64,000 nt of DNA from Thalassobius sp034670005 (GTDB lineage: Bacteria; Pseudomonadota; Alphaproteobacteria; Rhodobacterales; Rhodobacteraceae). The translations under genes and the position numbers were made by a program. Below, in pieces: positions 34,371 to 42,055 of the stretch. Position 1 is the first letter of the stretch, and each line of letters starts with the position of its first letter. The notes under the pieces are model-generated. The model had not been told where the DNA came from and ran no database searches. It worked only from the letters and a program-made list of their open reading frames with translations. Location: positions 496,001 through 560,000 of the forward strand of contig NZ_JAXMOH010000001.1 of assembly GCF_034670005.1 (NCBI RefSeq), written 5' to 3'.

Positions 34371-34988
34371 ATGAACAAACCAGATTACACATTCGAACAA
34401 TCGGCGCACGCGCAAGGATACTTGCGCGTCGCCGGCGTTGACGAGGTCGGGCGCGGCCCTCTCGCTGGACCGGTAACCGCCGCAGCCGTGGTGCTGGACC
34501 CTGACCACATCCCCGAGGGGTTGAATGATTCCAAGAAGTTGACAGCAAAAAGGCGACAGGCACTGCTGGAACAACTGCTGGAACACGCCGATGTCTCGGT
34601 CGCCCATGTCAGCGTCGAAGAAATCGACCAGCACAATATCCTGCGCGCCAGCCATATCGCCATGATCCGCGCGCTTGAGGGTCTGGAATCATCGCCAGAT
34701 TTCACCCTGATCGACGGCAACATGATCCCTAGGGGTCTGACCCTGCCGTCGCGCGCCGTGGTCAAGGGCGACGCGCTTTCGCTGTCGATTGCGGCGGCCT
34801 CAATTGCGGCAAAAATAAGGCGCGATCAGGTGATGTGGGATTTGGCGCAACAGTTCCCCGGATATGGATGGGAAACAAATGCCGGATATCCGACCAAAGC
34901 GCATACCGAAGCGTTGCAAAATCTGGGTGTGACCCCACATCATAGGCGTTCCTTCAAACCGGTACACAATATATTGTATCAAGAGTAA
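34371..34988 (+). CDS. rnhB: Ribonuclease HII
   Basis: A 205-aa endonuclease that nicks RNA in DNA-RNA hybrids, including single ribonucleotides left in DNA. The catalytic acidic residues lie in AGVDEVGRGPLAGPV, then LNDSKKL, and the RNase HII GxR-type segments VVKGDALSLSIAAASIAAKI and YGWETNAGYPTKAH are intact. The frame could begin six bases earlier at TTG (34365). It is directly upstream of ccrM, which is common in alphaproteobacteria. Confidence 0.96.
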   Translation: MNKPDYTFEQSAHAQGYLRVAGVDEVGRGPLAGPVTAAAVVLDPDHIPEGLNDSKKLTAKRRQALLEQLLEHADVSVAHVSVEEIDQHNILRASHIAMIRALEGLESSPDFTLIDGNMIPRGLTLPSRAVVKGDALSLSIAAASIAAKIRRDQVMWDLAQQFPGYGWETNAGYPTKAHTEALQNLGVTPHHRRSFKPVHNILYQE

Positions 34989-35001
34989 ATCGTAACCCTC
35001 T

Positions 35002-35040
35002 GATTCAAAAAAGAAATTGACCCAGAATCCAGTTTGACTC
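35002..35040 (+). promoter_or_regulatory. Three GANTC sites in the ccrM leader
   Basis: GATTC (35002-35006), GAATC (35025-35029) and GACTC (35036-35040) lie within 39 bases, 54-92 bases before the ccrM start. CcrM methylates GANTC, and methylation of sites in its own promoter is known to tune ccrM timing in Caulobacter. The density here is far above the chance rate of one per 256 bases. Confidence 0.6.
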
Positions 35041-35093
35041 ATCTTTGTCCCCAACCACAGAGCGCAAAAATGCGCCGGGTATTGAGGCAGAGA

Positions 35094-36197
35094 ATGACAA
35101 CGATGAACAAGAAAAAGGGCGCGACAGCGCTCCCTCTGAACGCGATTCTTGCGGGCGACTGTATCGAGATGATGAACAGTCTTCCCGAGAATTCGATCGA
35201 TCTGATTTTCGCGGATCCGCCATATAACCTACAATTGAAGGGCGATTTGCACCGCCCGGACAATTCCAAGGTCGACGCGGTCGACGATCATTGGGATCAG
35301 TTTTCCTCCTTCGCCGCTTATGACCGGTTCACGCGCGACTGGCTTGCTGCCGCGCGGCGGGTGCTGAAACCCCATGGGGCGCTCTGGGTGATCGGATCCT
35401 ATCACAACGTGTTCCGTATGGGCACCGAGCTACAGAATCAGGGTTTCTGGATTCTCAACGATGTGGTCTGGCGCAAATCTAACCCGATGCCGAATTTCCG
35501 CGGCAAGCGGTTCACCAACGCGCATGAAACGCTGATCTGGGCCAGCAAATCCGAAGGTGGGAAATACACATTCAACTACGAGGCGCTGAAAGCGCTGAAC
35601 GAAGGCATCCAGATGCGTTCAGACTGGGTTCTGCCAATCTGCAATGGCGGGGAACGGCTGAAGGATGACAATGGCGAGAAGGCCCATCCGACCCAGAAAC
35701 CGGAATCGCTGTTGCATCGGATTCTGGTCGGCACCACCAATCCCGGCGATGTCGTTTTGGACCCCTTTTTCGGCACCGGCACAACCGGTGCCGTCGCCAA
35801 AATGCTGGGCCGCGATTTCATCGGTATCGAGCGGGAAGAGGCTTATCGCAAAGTCGCAGAAAAGCGGCTCGCGGCGACACGACGGTTCGACCGTGACGCG
35901 TTGCAGGTTTCGGTCAGCAAACGCGCACAGCCGCGCATTCCCTTCGGACAATTGGTCGAACGCGGCATGCTGCGTCCGGGTGAAACGCTGGTCAATCCGC
36001 GCGGCAAAACCGCCAAGGTTCGCGCCGACGGCACGTTGATCGCGGGCGAAACCCGGGGCTCGATCCATCAAGTCGGCGCCGCGCTGGAAGGCGCACCCAG
36101 CTGCAATGGGTGGACGTACTGGAGCATCAAGCGCGAAGGCAAAGACGTGCCCATTGATCTGCTACGCCAGCAGATCCGCTCGGAAATGGATCACTGA
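35094..36197 (+). CDS. ccrM: Cell-cycle DNA adenine methyltransferase (GANTC)
   Basis: A 367-aa beta-class methyltransferase (Caulobacter CcrM is 358 aa). Motif IV DPPYNLQ is at 41-47 and the SAM-binding FFGTGTTG at 225-232; DPPY precedes FxGxG, as expected for the beta class. The C-terminal domain (about 280-367; FGQLVERGMLRPGETL ... CNGWTYW) is specific for CcrM-type enzymes and contacts DNA. It modifies adenine in GANTC and couples gene expression to replication. GAGG precedes the ATG at 35094; the frame is open from 35034. The leader carries three GANTC sites. Confidence 0.96.
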   Translation: MTTMNKKKGATALPLNAILAGDCIEMMNSLPENSIDLIFADPPYNLQLKGDLHRPDNSKVDAVDDHWDQFSSFAAYDRFTRDWLAAARRVLKPHGALWVIGSYHNVFRMGTELQNQGFWILNDVVWRKSNPMPNFRGKRFTNAHETLIWASKSEGGKYTFNYEALKALNEGIQMRSDWVLPICNGGERLKDDNGEKAHPTQKPESLLHRILVGTTNPGDVVLDPFFGTGTTGAVAKMLGRDFIGIEREEAYRKVAEKRLAATRRFDRDALQVSVSKRAQPRIPFGQLVERGMLRPGETLVNPRGKTAKVRADGTLIAGETRGSIHQVGAALEGAPSCNGWTYWSIKREGKDVPIDLLRQQIRSEMDH

Positions 36198-36257
36198 ACC
36201 AACTCCCAAACAATCAGTTACCGCCGGCACCCGTGGCCTGACACGGAGTGCCTTCCT

Positions 36258-36284
36258 GCCCCGCCCTTTCGGCGGGGCTTTTTT
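36258..36284 (+). terminator. Terminator after ccrM
   Basis: GCCCCGCC (36258-36265) pairs with GGCGGGGC (36271-36278), with a five-base loop, and is followed by six T residues. Confidence 0.88.
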
Positions 36285-36521
36285 CATGATGATTGGCTGG
36301 CTGTTCCCGTCGTCGCAACCCACGCTCGTCGCAATAATTGACTGACTGAATTAGTTTCCGGGACTGTCTCGTTCCCCAAGGATATTTTGCAAAAGGAAGA
36401 AGCCTTCTTCTTGATACAAATACTCCCGCCGGAGGCAAAAAAATCGGAGCGAATTTGCCAAAGGCGAATTCGTGACAAATCCTGCCTGCGCGTCAGCGCA
36501 GACAGTTCGACACCCCTGAAG
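36285..36521. other. Intergenic stretch between ccrM terminator and alkB-like gene
   Basis: No gene is seen. The main content is a head-to-head pair of the dispersed repeat (36374-36436). The rest, around 36440-36510, is a mixed segment with short dyads such as GCGAATT ... GAATTCG (36450-36472) that looks noncoding. Confidence 0.5.
36374..36436. repeat. Inverted pair of the dispersed intergenic repeat
   Basis: A plus-strand copy (CAAGGATATTTTGCAAAAGG then AAGAAG) is followed at once by a minus-strand copy that reads, on its own strand, GCCTCCGGCGGGAGTATTTG then TATCAAGAAGAAG. The two could fold into an imperfect hairpin or act as a bidirectional element between the converging ccrM and alkB-like genes. 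Confidence 0.5.
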
Positions 36522-37658
36522 TCAAAGCCGCGGCAGAGGTAAAGTGCCAGTTTTGTATGGCGTCCAATCCTCGATCTCAGGATAGAATTTGCACCGCCAT
36601 TCGCGTACCCGCGGATTCATTCGCCGCCGCCACAGCGGCGGGATCATCGCCACCAACGCCATCAGCGGATAGCCATAGGGCAACTGCGGGGCCTCCGCTG
36701 CATCGTAATTCTGCAGCAGGGGAAACCGGCGGTCGGGTTTGTAATGGTGATCGGAATGGCGCTGCAGGTTGATCAACAGCCAGTTCGTCGCCTTATGCGC
36801 CGCATTCCAACTGTGATGCGGTTTGACATGTTCGTATTTGCCTTCGCCCAGATGTTTCCGAGTCAGCCCGTAATGCTCCACATAATTTGTCAGCTCCAGT
36901 TGCCAAATCGCACTGAAAGCCTGAACCACGAACAGGAACACCCCTTCCCAGCCGCCAAAGACAACGGCCAGAACAAGAGCCGCCAGTTGCAACGCGCCAT
37001 AGCGCCAGAACGGGTTCGAGCCATGCAGTACCGGCAGTTTACGCCGATCCAGCATCGCCCGTTCCGCCGCCCAGGCCGATTTTGGACAGTCCCGTAGCAC
37101 CCGGAAAAAATAGCGGTGAAACCCTTCGTTATAGCGCGCTGTCACCGCATCTCGGGGCGTTCCCACATGACGGTGATGCACCAGCAAGTGTTCCGACCGG
37201 AAGTGCGAATACAAAACGGTTGCCAGCAAAAAGTCCCCCAGCCAGCGTTCCAGTCTATTTTTCTGATGCATCAATTCGTGGCTGTAGACGATCCCGACAG
37301 TCCCCGAAATCACCCCGACCCCAAAAAACAGTACCAGCTTTTCGACCACCCCCAGATGATCCGCCCGGGTGACATAGAAAATCATCCCGTAGATGACAAC
37401 AAACTGGATCGGAAACCAGATCATCGTGATCAAACGATACCAGAACAAATCGGCATCCGGTGTGCCCGGATCGGCATTCTCCAGATTGAGCCCAAAGATC
37501 GCGTCAAGCAATGTGAACAACCACCACGCCCAGAGCGGCAGCAGGACGGTCCAGATCCCACCCATTCCCGCACTGAACAGAGCGACCGGTATGAGGCTCA
37601 ACGACAGCCAGAACGGCATGGCATTACGGAAAGCACGCAAATTGTTGGCGGGGGTCAT
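36522..37658 (-). CDS. AlkB-type membrane fatty-acyl/alkane monooxygenase
   Basis: A 378-aa membrane diiron enzyme of the alkane 1-monooxygenase family. Histidine boxes are visible: HELMHQ, EHLLVHHRHVGTP and LQRHSDHHY, plus NYVEHYGL. They deviate from the classic HELGHK and EHxxGHH of Pseudomonas AlkB (Met for Gly, Val for Gly), so the substrate may not be a medium-chain alkane. About six membrane segments fit. ATG 37658 has GGAG ten bases upstream; an ATG at 37673 is an alternative. No rubredoxin or alkS-like regulator is adjacent. It lies 41 bases downstream of mutY. Confidence 0.85.
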   Translation of the reverse strand: MTPANNLRAFRNAMPFWLSLSLIPVALFSAGMGGIWTVLLPLWAWWLFTLLDAIFGLNLENADPGTPDADLFWYRLITMIWFPIQFVVIYGMIFYVTRADHLGVVEKLVLFFGVGVISGTVGIVYSHELMHQKNRLERWLGDFLLATVLYSHFRSEHLLVHHRHVGTPRDAVTARYNEGFHRYFFRVLRDCPKSAWAAERAMLDRRKLPVLHGSNPFWRYGALQLAALVLAVVFGGWEGVFLFVVQAFSAIWQLELTNYVEHYGLTRKHLGEGKYEHVKPHHSWNAAHKATNWLLINLQRHSDHHYKPDRRFPLLQNYDAAEAPQLPYGYPLMALVAMIPPLWRRRMNPRVREWRCKFYPEIEDWTPYKTGTLPLPRL

Positions 37659-37699
37659 GTACGGACACTCCATTCCCGGTCAAAGGCAGGTTTCTCGCG

Positions 37700-38776
37700 T
37701 CAGGAATCATCTTCGAACGAAGCACGAGCGAGGTCAAACACCTTTCGCATCACCGTCGGCAAATCCGACGGGCGAAACCGATCCAGAGGCACGAATTCGC
37801 CCTGATCCGGCTGCGCCTCAGACGGAATTTCTGCCACCCGAACCGCAAGCCGCAGATGGAAATGGGTAAAAGTGTGACGCGCCTCAGCACCCAGATCACG
37901 CCAATCGGCAGCGATCGGCGGGGTTTCTTCCGGCGGGGTTTCTACCCAGTCCGATCCGGGCCATCCCAACATGCCGCCCAACAATCCCTTGTCGGGACGA
38001 CGTTGTAATAACAGCGCCCCATCGGTGCGCCGTCCGACATAGGCGATCCCCACCCGTGTGGGCTTGGGCTTCTTCGGCAGCTTCTTGGGTAATTCCGATG
38101 CGGTTCCAGCCGCGCGGGCGGCACAGGAGTCGCACCACGGGCAGATACCGCAACTGGGCGATTTCGGTGTGCAGATCGTGGCCCCCAGATCCATCACCGC
38201 CTGGGCGTAATCTCCGGGCCGCTGGGGCGGTGTCAGATGACGCGCCAATTCAGTCAGTTCGGGCTTGGCGGTGGGCAATGGCAGATGCAGATCATGCAGT
38301 CGCGCCATGACACGTTCGACATTGCCGTCGACCACGGTTTCGGGCTGGTCATATGCAATCGCCGCGATCGCCGCAGCGGTATAGGGCCCGATCCCCGGCA
38401 GATTCAGCAGGCCATCGCGCGTGGCGGGAAATTGCCCGTCATGGTCGGCCACCACCACGCGGGCACATTTCAACAGATTGCGGGCGCGGGCATAATATCC
38501 CAACCCCGCCCAAGCCCCCATCACGTCTTCGTCCGCTGCCGCCGCCAAGGCTGTTACCGTGGGCCAACGCGTCGTGAAATGATTGAAATAGTCCTTTACC
38601 GCGGCAACCGTGGTTTGCTGCAACATGACCTCGGACAGCCAGACCCGGTATGGATCGGGTGTATGGCCCGCGCGGCGCGCCTGCGGACCAACGCGCCAGG
38701 GCATGGTCCGCGCATTGGCGTCATACCAGGTCAACAGATCCTCTGGATCTGCCGCACTTAATTCTCCGTCACGCAA
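37700..38776 (-). CDS. mutY: A/G-specific adenine DNA glycosylase
   Basis: A 358-aa base-excision repair enzyme that removes adenine opposite 8-oxoguanine. The helix-hairpin-helix is NLPGIGPYTAAAIAAIAYDQ, with catalytic Asp in VVDGNVERV. The 4Fe-4S ligands follow C-x6-C-x2-C-x5-C (CTPKSPSCGICPWCDSC). The C-terminal NUDIX-like domain recognises 8-oxoG. The start appears to be TTG at 38776, which gives the usual short leader before LLTWYDANARTMPWR. The alkB-like gene is downstream. Confidence 0.95.
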   Translation of the reverse strand: MRDGELSAADPEDLLTWYDANARTMPWRVGPQARRAGHTPDPYRVWLSEVMLQQTTVAAVKDYFNHFTTRWPTVTALAAAADEDVMGAWAGLGYYARARNLLKCARVVVADHDGQFPATRDGLLNLPGIGPYTAAAIAAIAYDQPETVVDGNVERVMARLHDLHLPLPTAKPELTELARHLTPPQRPGDYAQAVMDLGATICTPKSPSCGICPWCDSCAARAAGTASELPKKLPKKPKPTRVGIAYVGRRTDGALLLQRRPDKGLLGGMLGWPGSDWVETPPEETPPIAADWRDLGAEARHTFTHFHLRLAVRVAEIPSEAQPDQGEFVPLDRFRPSDLPTVMRKVFDLARASFEDDS

Positions 38777-38857
38777 ACTTTATGCCCTGTCATGTTCTAT
38801 TCGCTGGCGTCCTGCACCGGCCCTACTAGAATAGTGTCAGGATCAGGGATTCAAGTG

Positions 38858-39370
38858 ATGGCCGTTAGACGCAGTACAACAAAAGGGTTTGAACGCACCG
38901 CTTCGCTTCTGCAACAGCAGATCAGGCATGCGGGGGCGACGCGCGGCTTTGCCGTAACCCGGCTACTGACCCATTGGCCCGAAATCGCCGGGGATGATCT
39001 TGCCGCGATTGCCCGCCCGGTCGAGGTAAAATATGGCCGCCAAGGGTTTGGCGCGACACTGACGATCCTGACCACGGGGGCGCAGGCACCGATGGTTGAG
39101 ATGCAAAAGGAACAGCTGCGCGAACGCGTGAACGGGGTTTATGGCTACAACGCCATTTCCCGCATCCGCATCACCCAGACCGCCCCGGTCGGTTTTGCCG
39201 AAGGTCAGGCCGATTTCCGTTATGCTCAATCCGCTAAGCCGTCCCCGGCCAGACCTGACCCTGCCATTCGGCAACAGGCCAGTGAAATTGCCCGCGGGGC
39301 AGAAGACGCAGCTTTGCGTACAGCACTTGAAGCGCTGGCGCAGAACGTTCTATCCAAGACAAAACGTTAA
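38858..39370 (+). CDS. DUF721 domain protein
   Basis: A 170-aa cytoplasmic protein. The N-terminal part GFAVTRLLTHWPEIAGDDLAAIARP is the DUF721 core (W-x-x-I-x-G-x-x-L), and the C-terminal half is charged. The family often lies near DNA-replication or DsbA genes; its role is not known. ATG 38858 with AGGGA upstream is used; the frame begins at 38792 with an implausible leader. The DsbA-like gene starts 14 bases after the stop. Confidence 0.85.
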   Translation: MAVRRSTTKGFERTASLLQQQIRHAGATRGFAVTRLLTHWPEIAGDDLAAIARPVEVKYGRQGFGATLTILTTGAQAPMVEMQKEQLRERVNGVYGYNAISRIRITQTAPVGFAEGQADFRYAQSAKPSPARPDPAIRQQASEIARGAEDAALRTALEALAQNVLSKTKR

Positions 39371-39384
39371 GAAAGGTGTTCGAT

Positions 39385-40041
39385 ATGAACCGCAGATACG
39401 CTCTGGGCCTGATTGGGGCCGCCGCCGTCACCGCCGGTGCGTTCTCTCTTGCCCCCCGTTCGTCCGGTCTGGCCGATTTCGGGGCCGCTTATGCCGCCGG
39501 GGATGATGTGGACACCTCGGCCATCAGAGAAATGGTGATGGGAGCAGAAGACGCCCCGGTGACCCTGATGGAATACGCATCCTTCACCTGCCCGCATTGC
39601 GCCAATTTCAACAATGGCCCGCTGAAGAAAGTGAAGGCCGAATATATCGAAACCGGCAAGGTGAAGCTGATCTACCGCGATGTCTATTTCGACCGCCCCG
39701 GCCTTTGGGCCGCGATGATCGCGCGCTGCGATCCGAACCGGTTCTTCGGCATCTCCGATCTGCTCTATGCCGATCAGCACGACTGGATCGGCGACGGCAA
39801 CCTGAAAACCATTGAGCAGAATTTGCGCAAGATCGGACTGGTGGCAGGATTGACCCAGGATCAGTTGAACAGCTGCCTGAGCGATGGTGACAAGGCACAA
39901 GCGCTTTACACCTGGTTCCAGCAAAACGCCGAAGCCGATGACGTTTCCGGAACACCGACCCTGTTCATCAATGGCGAAAAATATTCCAATATGACATACG
40001 AGGATTTGAAAGAGATCCTTGATCAGAAATTGGAGATGTAA
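39385..40041 (+). CDS. DsbA-family thioredoxin (BdbD-like)
   Basis: A 218-aa exported thiol oxidoreductase. The N-terminal signal (MNRRYALGLIGAAAVTAGAF) carries a paired arginine. The active site is CPHC (69-72) in YASFTCPHCANFNN; the cis-proline loop is SGTPTLFINGE. It resembles alphaproteobacterial DsbA homologs that form disulfides in envelope proteins. AAAGG precedes the ATG. The stop overlaps the next start by one base (TAATG). Confidence 0.9.
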   Translation: MNRRYALGLIGAAAVTAGAFSLAPRSSGLADFGAAYAAGDDVDTSAIREMVMGAEDAPVTLMEYASFTCPHCANFNNGPLKKVKAEYIETGKVKLIYRDVYFDRPGLWAAMIARCDPNRFFGISDLLYADQHDWIGDGNLKTIEQNLRKIGLVAGLTQDQLNSCLSDGDKAQALYTWFQQNAEADDVSGTPTLFINGEKYSNMTYEDLKEILDQKLEM

Positions 40042-41165
40042 TGTCCGCACCACTTGCCGGGCTCAAAGTTGTCGAGCTCGCCCGAATTCTGGCCGGCCCT
40101 TGGGCCGGTCAAACCCTGTCTGACCTTGGTGCCGAGGTTATTAAGGTCGAAAGCCCTGACGGCGACGACACAAGGCAATGGGGGCCGCCGTTCATTGAAC
40201 GGGATGAAGACAAGACCGCCTCCTATTTCCATTCCTGCAACCGAGGCAAGCAATCGGTCACGGCAGATTTCCGCACCCTAGAAGGTCAGGAGCATGTGCG
40301 CGACCTGATCAAAGATGCCGATATCCTGATCGAAAATTTCAAACTCGGTGGACTGGCGAAATACGGGCTTGATTACGATAGCCTGAAACAGGTCAATCCG
40401 CGGTTGATCTATTGCTCAATCACCGGATTTGGACAGGATGGCCCTTACGCCCATCGGGCTGGCTACGACTACATAATTCAAGGCATGTCCGGACTAATGT
40501 CGATTACCGGCGACCCGGACGGTCAGCCGCAGCGCGCGGGCGTAGCAATCACCGATATCTTTACCGGTGTTTATTCCGTCGCGGGCATTCTGGCCGCGCT
40601 TTATCAGCGCGAACGCACCGGCGAAGGTCAACATATCGATATGGCCCTTTTCGACGTCGCGGTCGCGGTCACAGCCAATCAGGGAATGAATTATCTCAGC
40701 ACCGGCACGCCTCCGGGCCGGACCGGAAACTACCATCCGAATTTGACGCCCTACCAGGTTTTCGATTGCTCTGATGGCTATATCATCATCGCCACGGGAA
40801 ACGACGCTCAGTACCAACGCCTGTGCAAACTGTTGGGATTGGATTGGATGGCGCAAGCGCCAGAATTCCTGAAGAACGCCGATCGGGTGGCCAATCGTCC
40901 CCGGATGATTGATCTGCTGATGACCGAAACCCGCAAACGCAGCAAGCATGAGCTTTTGTCGGGCTGCGAAGATAATGGCATCCCTGCCGGTCCGATCAAT
41001 GACATGACGGACGTTTTTGCCGATCCGCAGGTGCAGGCCCGCGAGATGCAGATCGAACTCGACGGTATCCCTGGCATCCGGTCCCCGTTTCGGTTTTCCA
41101 ATGCCGAACTGAAGCTCGACCGGCCTTCGCCGAAACTGGGAGAAGATGACGGAACCGGAGAATGA
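40041..41165 (+). CDS. CaiB/BaiF family CoA transferase
   Basis: A 374-aa class III CoA transferase. Characteristic are LAGLKVVELARILAGPWAGQ, LGAEVIKVESPDGDDTRQWGPP, the NPRLIYCSITGFGQDGP block, and the catalytic Asp context GYDYIIQGMSGLMSITG. It moves CoA between carboxylic acids; the substrate (succinate, mesaconate or other) cannot be read from sequence. Coupled to the DsbA-like gene by a one-base overlap, though their functions seem unrelated. Confidence 0.92.
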   Translation: MSAPLAGLKVVELARILAGPWAGQTLSDLGAEVIKVESPDGDDTRQWGPPFIERDEDKTASYFHSCNRGKQSVTADFRTLEGQEHVRDLIKDADILIENFKLGGLAKYGLDYDSLKQVNPRLIYCSITGFGQDGPYAHRAGYDYIIQGMSGLMSITGDPDGQPQRAGVAITDIFTGVYSVAGILAALYQRERTGEGQHIDMALFDVAVAVTANQGMNYLSTGTPPGRTGNYHPNLTPYQVFDCSDGYIIIATGNDAQYQRLCKLLGLDWMAQAPEFLKNADRVANRPRMIDLLMTETRKRSKHELLSGCEDNGIPAGPINDMTDVFADPQVQAREMQIELDGIPGIRSPFRFSNAELKLDRPSPKLGEDDGTGE

Positions 41166-41260
41166 TCTACTTTCCGGCTTGAATTTCGATATGGAATTCA
41201 GACCCAACAAGTCGGGGGTCGCAGCGTTTTCAGGCGCGGCTCCCCGACAGAAACCGCCGC

Positions 41261-41914
41261 TTAGCCATAATCGCGTTCACCGAAAATGGCGGAACCAACC
41301 CGCACATGTGTTGCGCCAAATGCGATAGCGCGTTCGAAATCGCTGCTCATCCCCATCGACAAACCGGCCAGCCCGTTACGTTCGGCAATTTTACCCAGTA
41401 GCGCAAAATGCAGCGAAGGTTCTTCATCCGCCGGCGGAATGCACATTAATCCGTGAACCGGCAGATCCAGATCACGGCAATCCGCGATAAAACCGTCAGC
41501 CTCGGCTGGCAGGATGCCAGCTTTTTGCGGTTCCTCCCCGGTATTAACCTGAATGAAAAGATCCGGGCACTGCCCCAGTTCCTGCGTCAACCGGGCTAGG
41601 GCATTGGCCAGTTTCGGCCGGTCAAGCGAATGGATCGCCTCGAACAATCCCATCGCCTGACGCGCCTTATTGGTCTGCAGCGGCCCGATCAGATGTACTT
41701 CGACACCGTCGAACCGCGCCCTGAAATCCGGCCATTTCCCGGCCGCTTCCTGCACCTTGTTTTCGCCGAACAACCGCTGGCCCTGCTCCAGCACCGCCTC
41801 TACGCGTTCATTGGGCTGCACCTTGGACACGGCAATCAGTTTGACACTGCCAGCTTCGCGGCCTGCGTCTTTCTCTGCTTTTGCGACTCTTTCCCGGATT
41901 TCAGTCAGCGACAT
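41261..41914 (-). CDS. yggS: PLP homeostasis protein YggS (PLPBP)
   Basis: A 217-aa, single-domain TIM-barrel protein of the YggS/PROSC family that binds PLP at K31 (LIAVSKVQP). Other blocks are FGENKVQEA, LIGPLQTNKAR, SLDRPKLA, LFIQVNTGEEPQKAG, LSMGMSSDFERAI and VRVGSAIFG. It buffers free pyridoxal phosphate. No partner gene is coupled to it. Confidence 0.96.
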   Translation of the reverse strand: MSLTEIRERVAKAEKDAGREAGSVKLIAVSKVQPNERVEAVLEQGQRLFGENKVQEAAGKWPDFRARFDGVEVHLIGPLQTNKARQAMGLFEAIHSLDRPKLANALARLTQELGQCPDLFIQVNTGEEPQKAGILPAEADGFIADCRDLDLPVHGLMCIPPADEEPSLHFALLGKIAERNGLAGLSMGMSSDFERAIAFGATHVRVGSAIFGERDYG

Positions 41915-42055
41915 ATCGGCCCCCTTTTTCAGGCCGATAAGAACACCACTCCGATAGAAAAGAAAAGCGCCTTTGGCCTTTTCGGGTACCGGATTGAACG
42001 CGCCCTGGCACCCATTTATATGGTAAGGACAATTGCAGACAGAGAGGGTTCAGCG

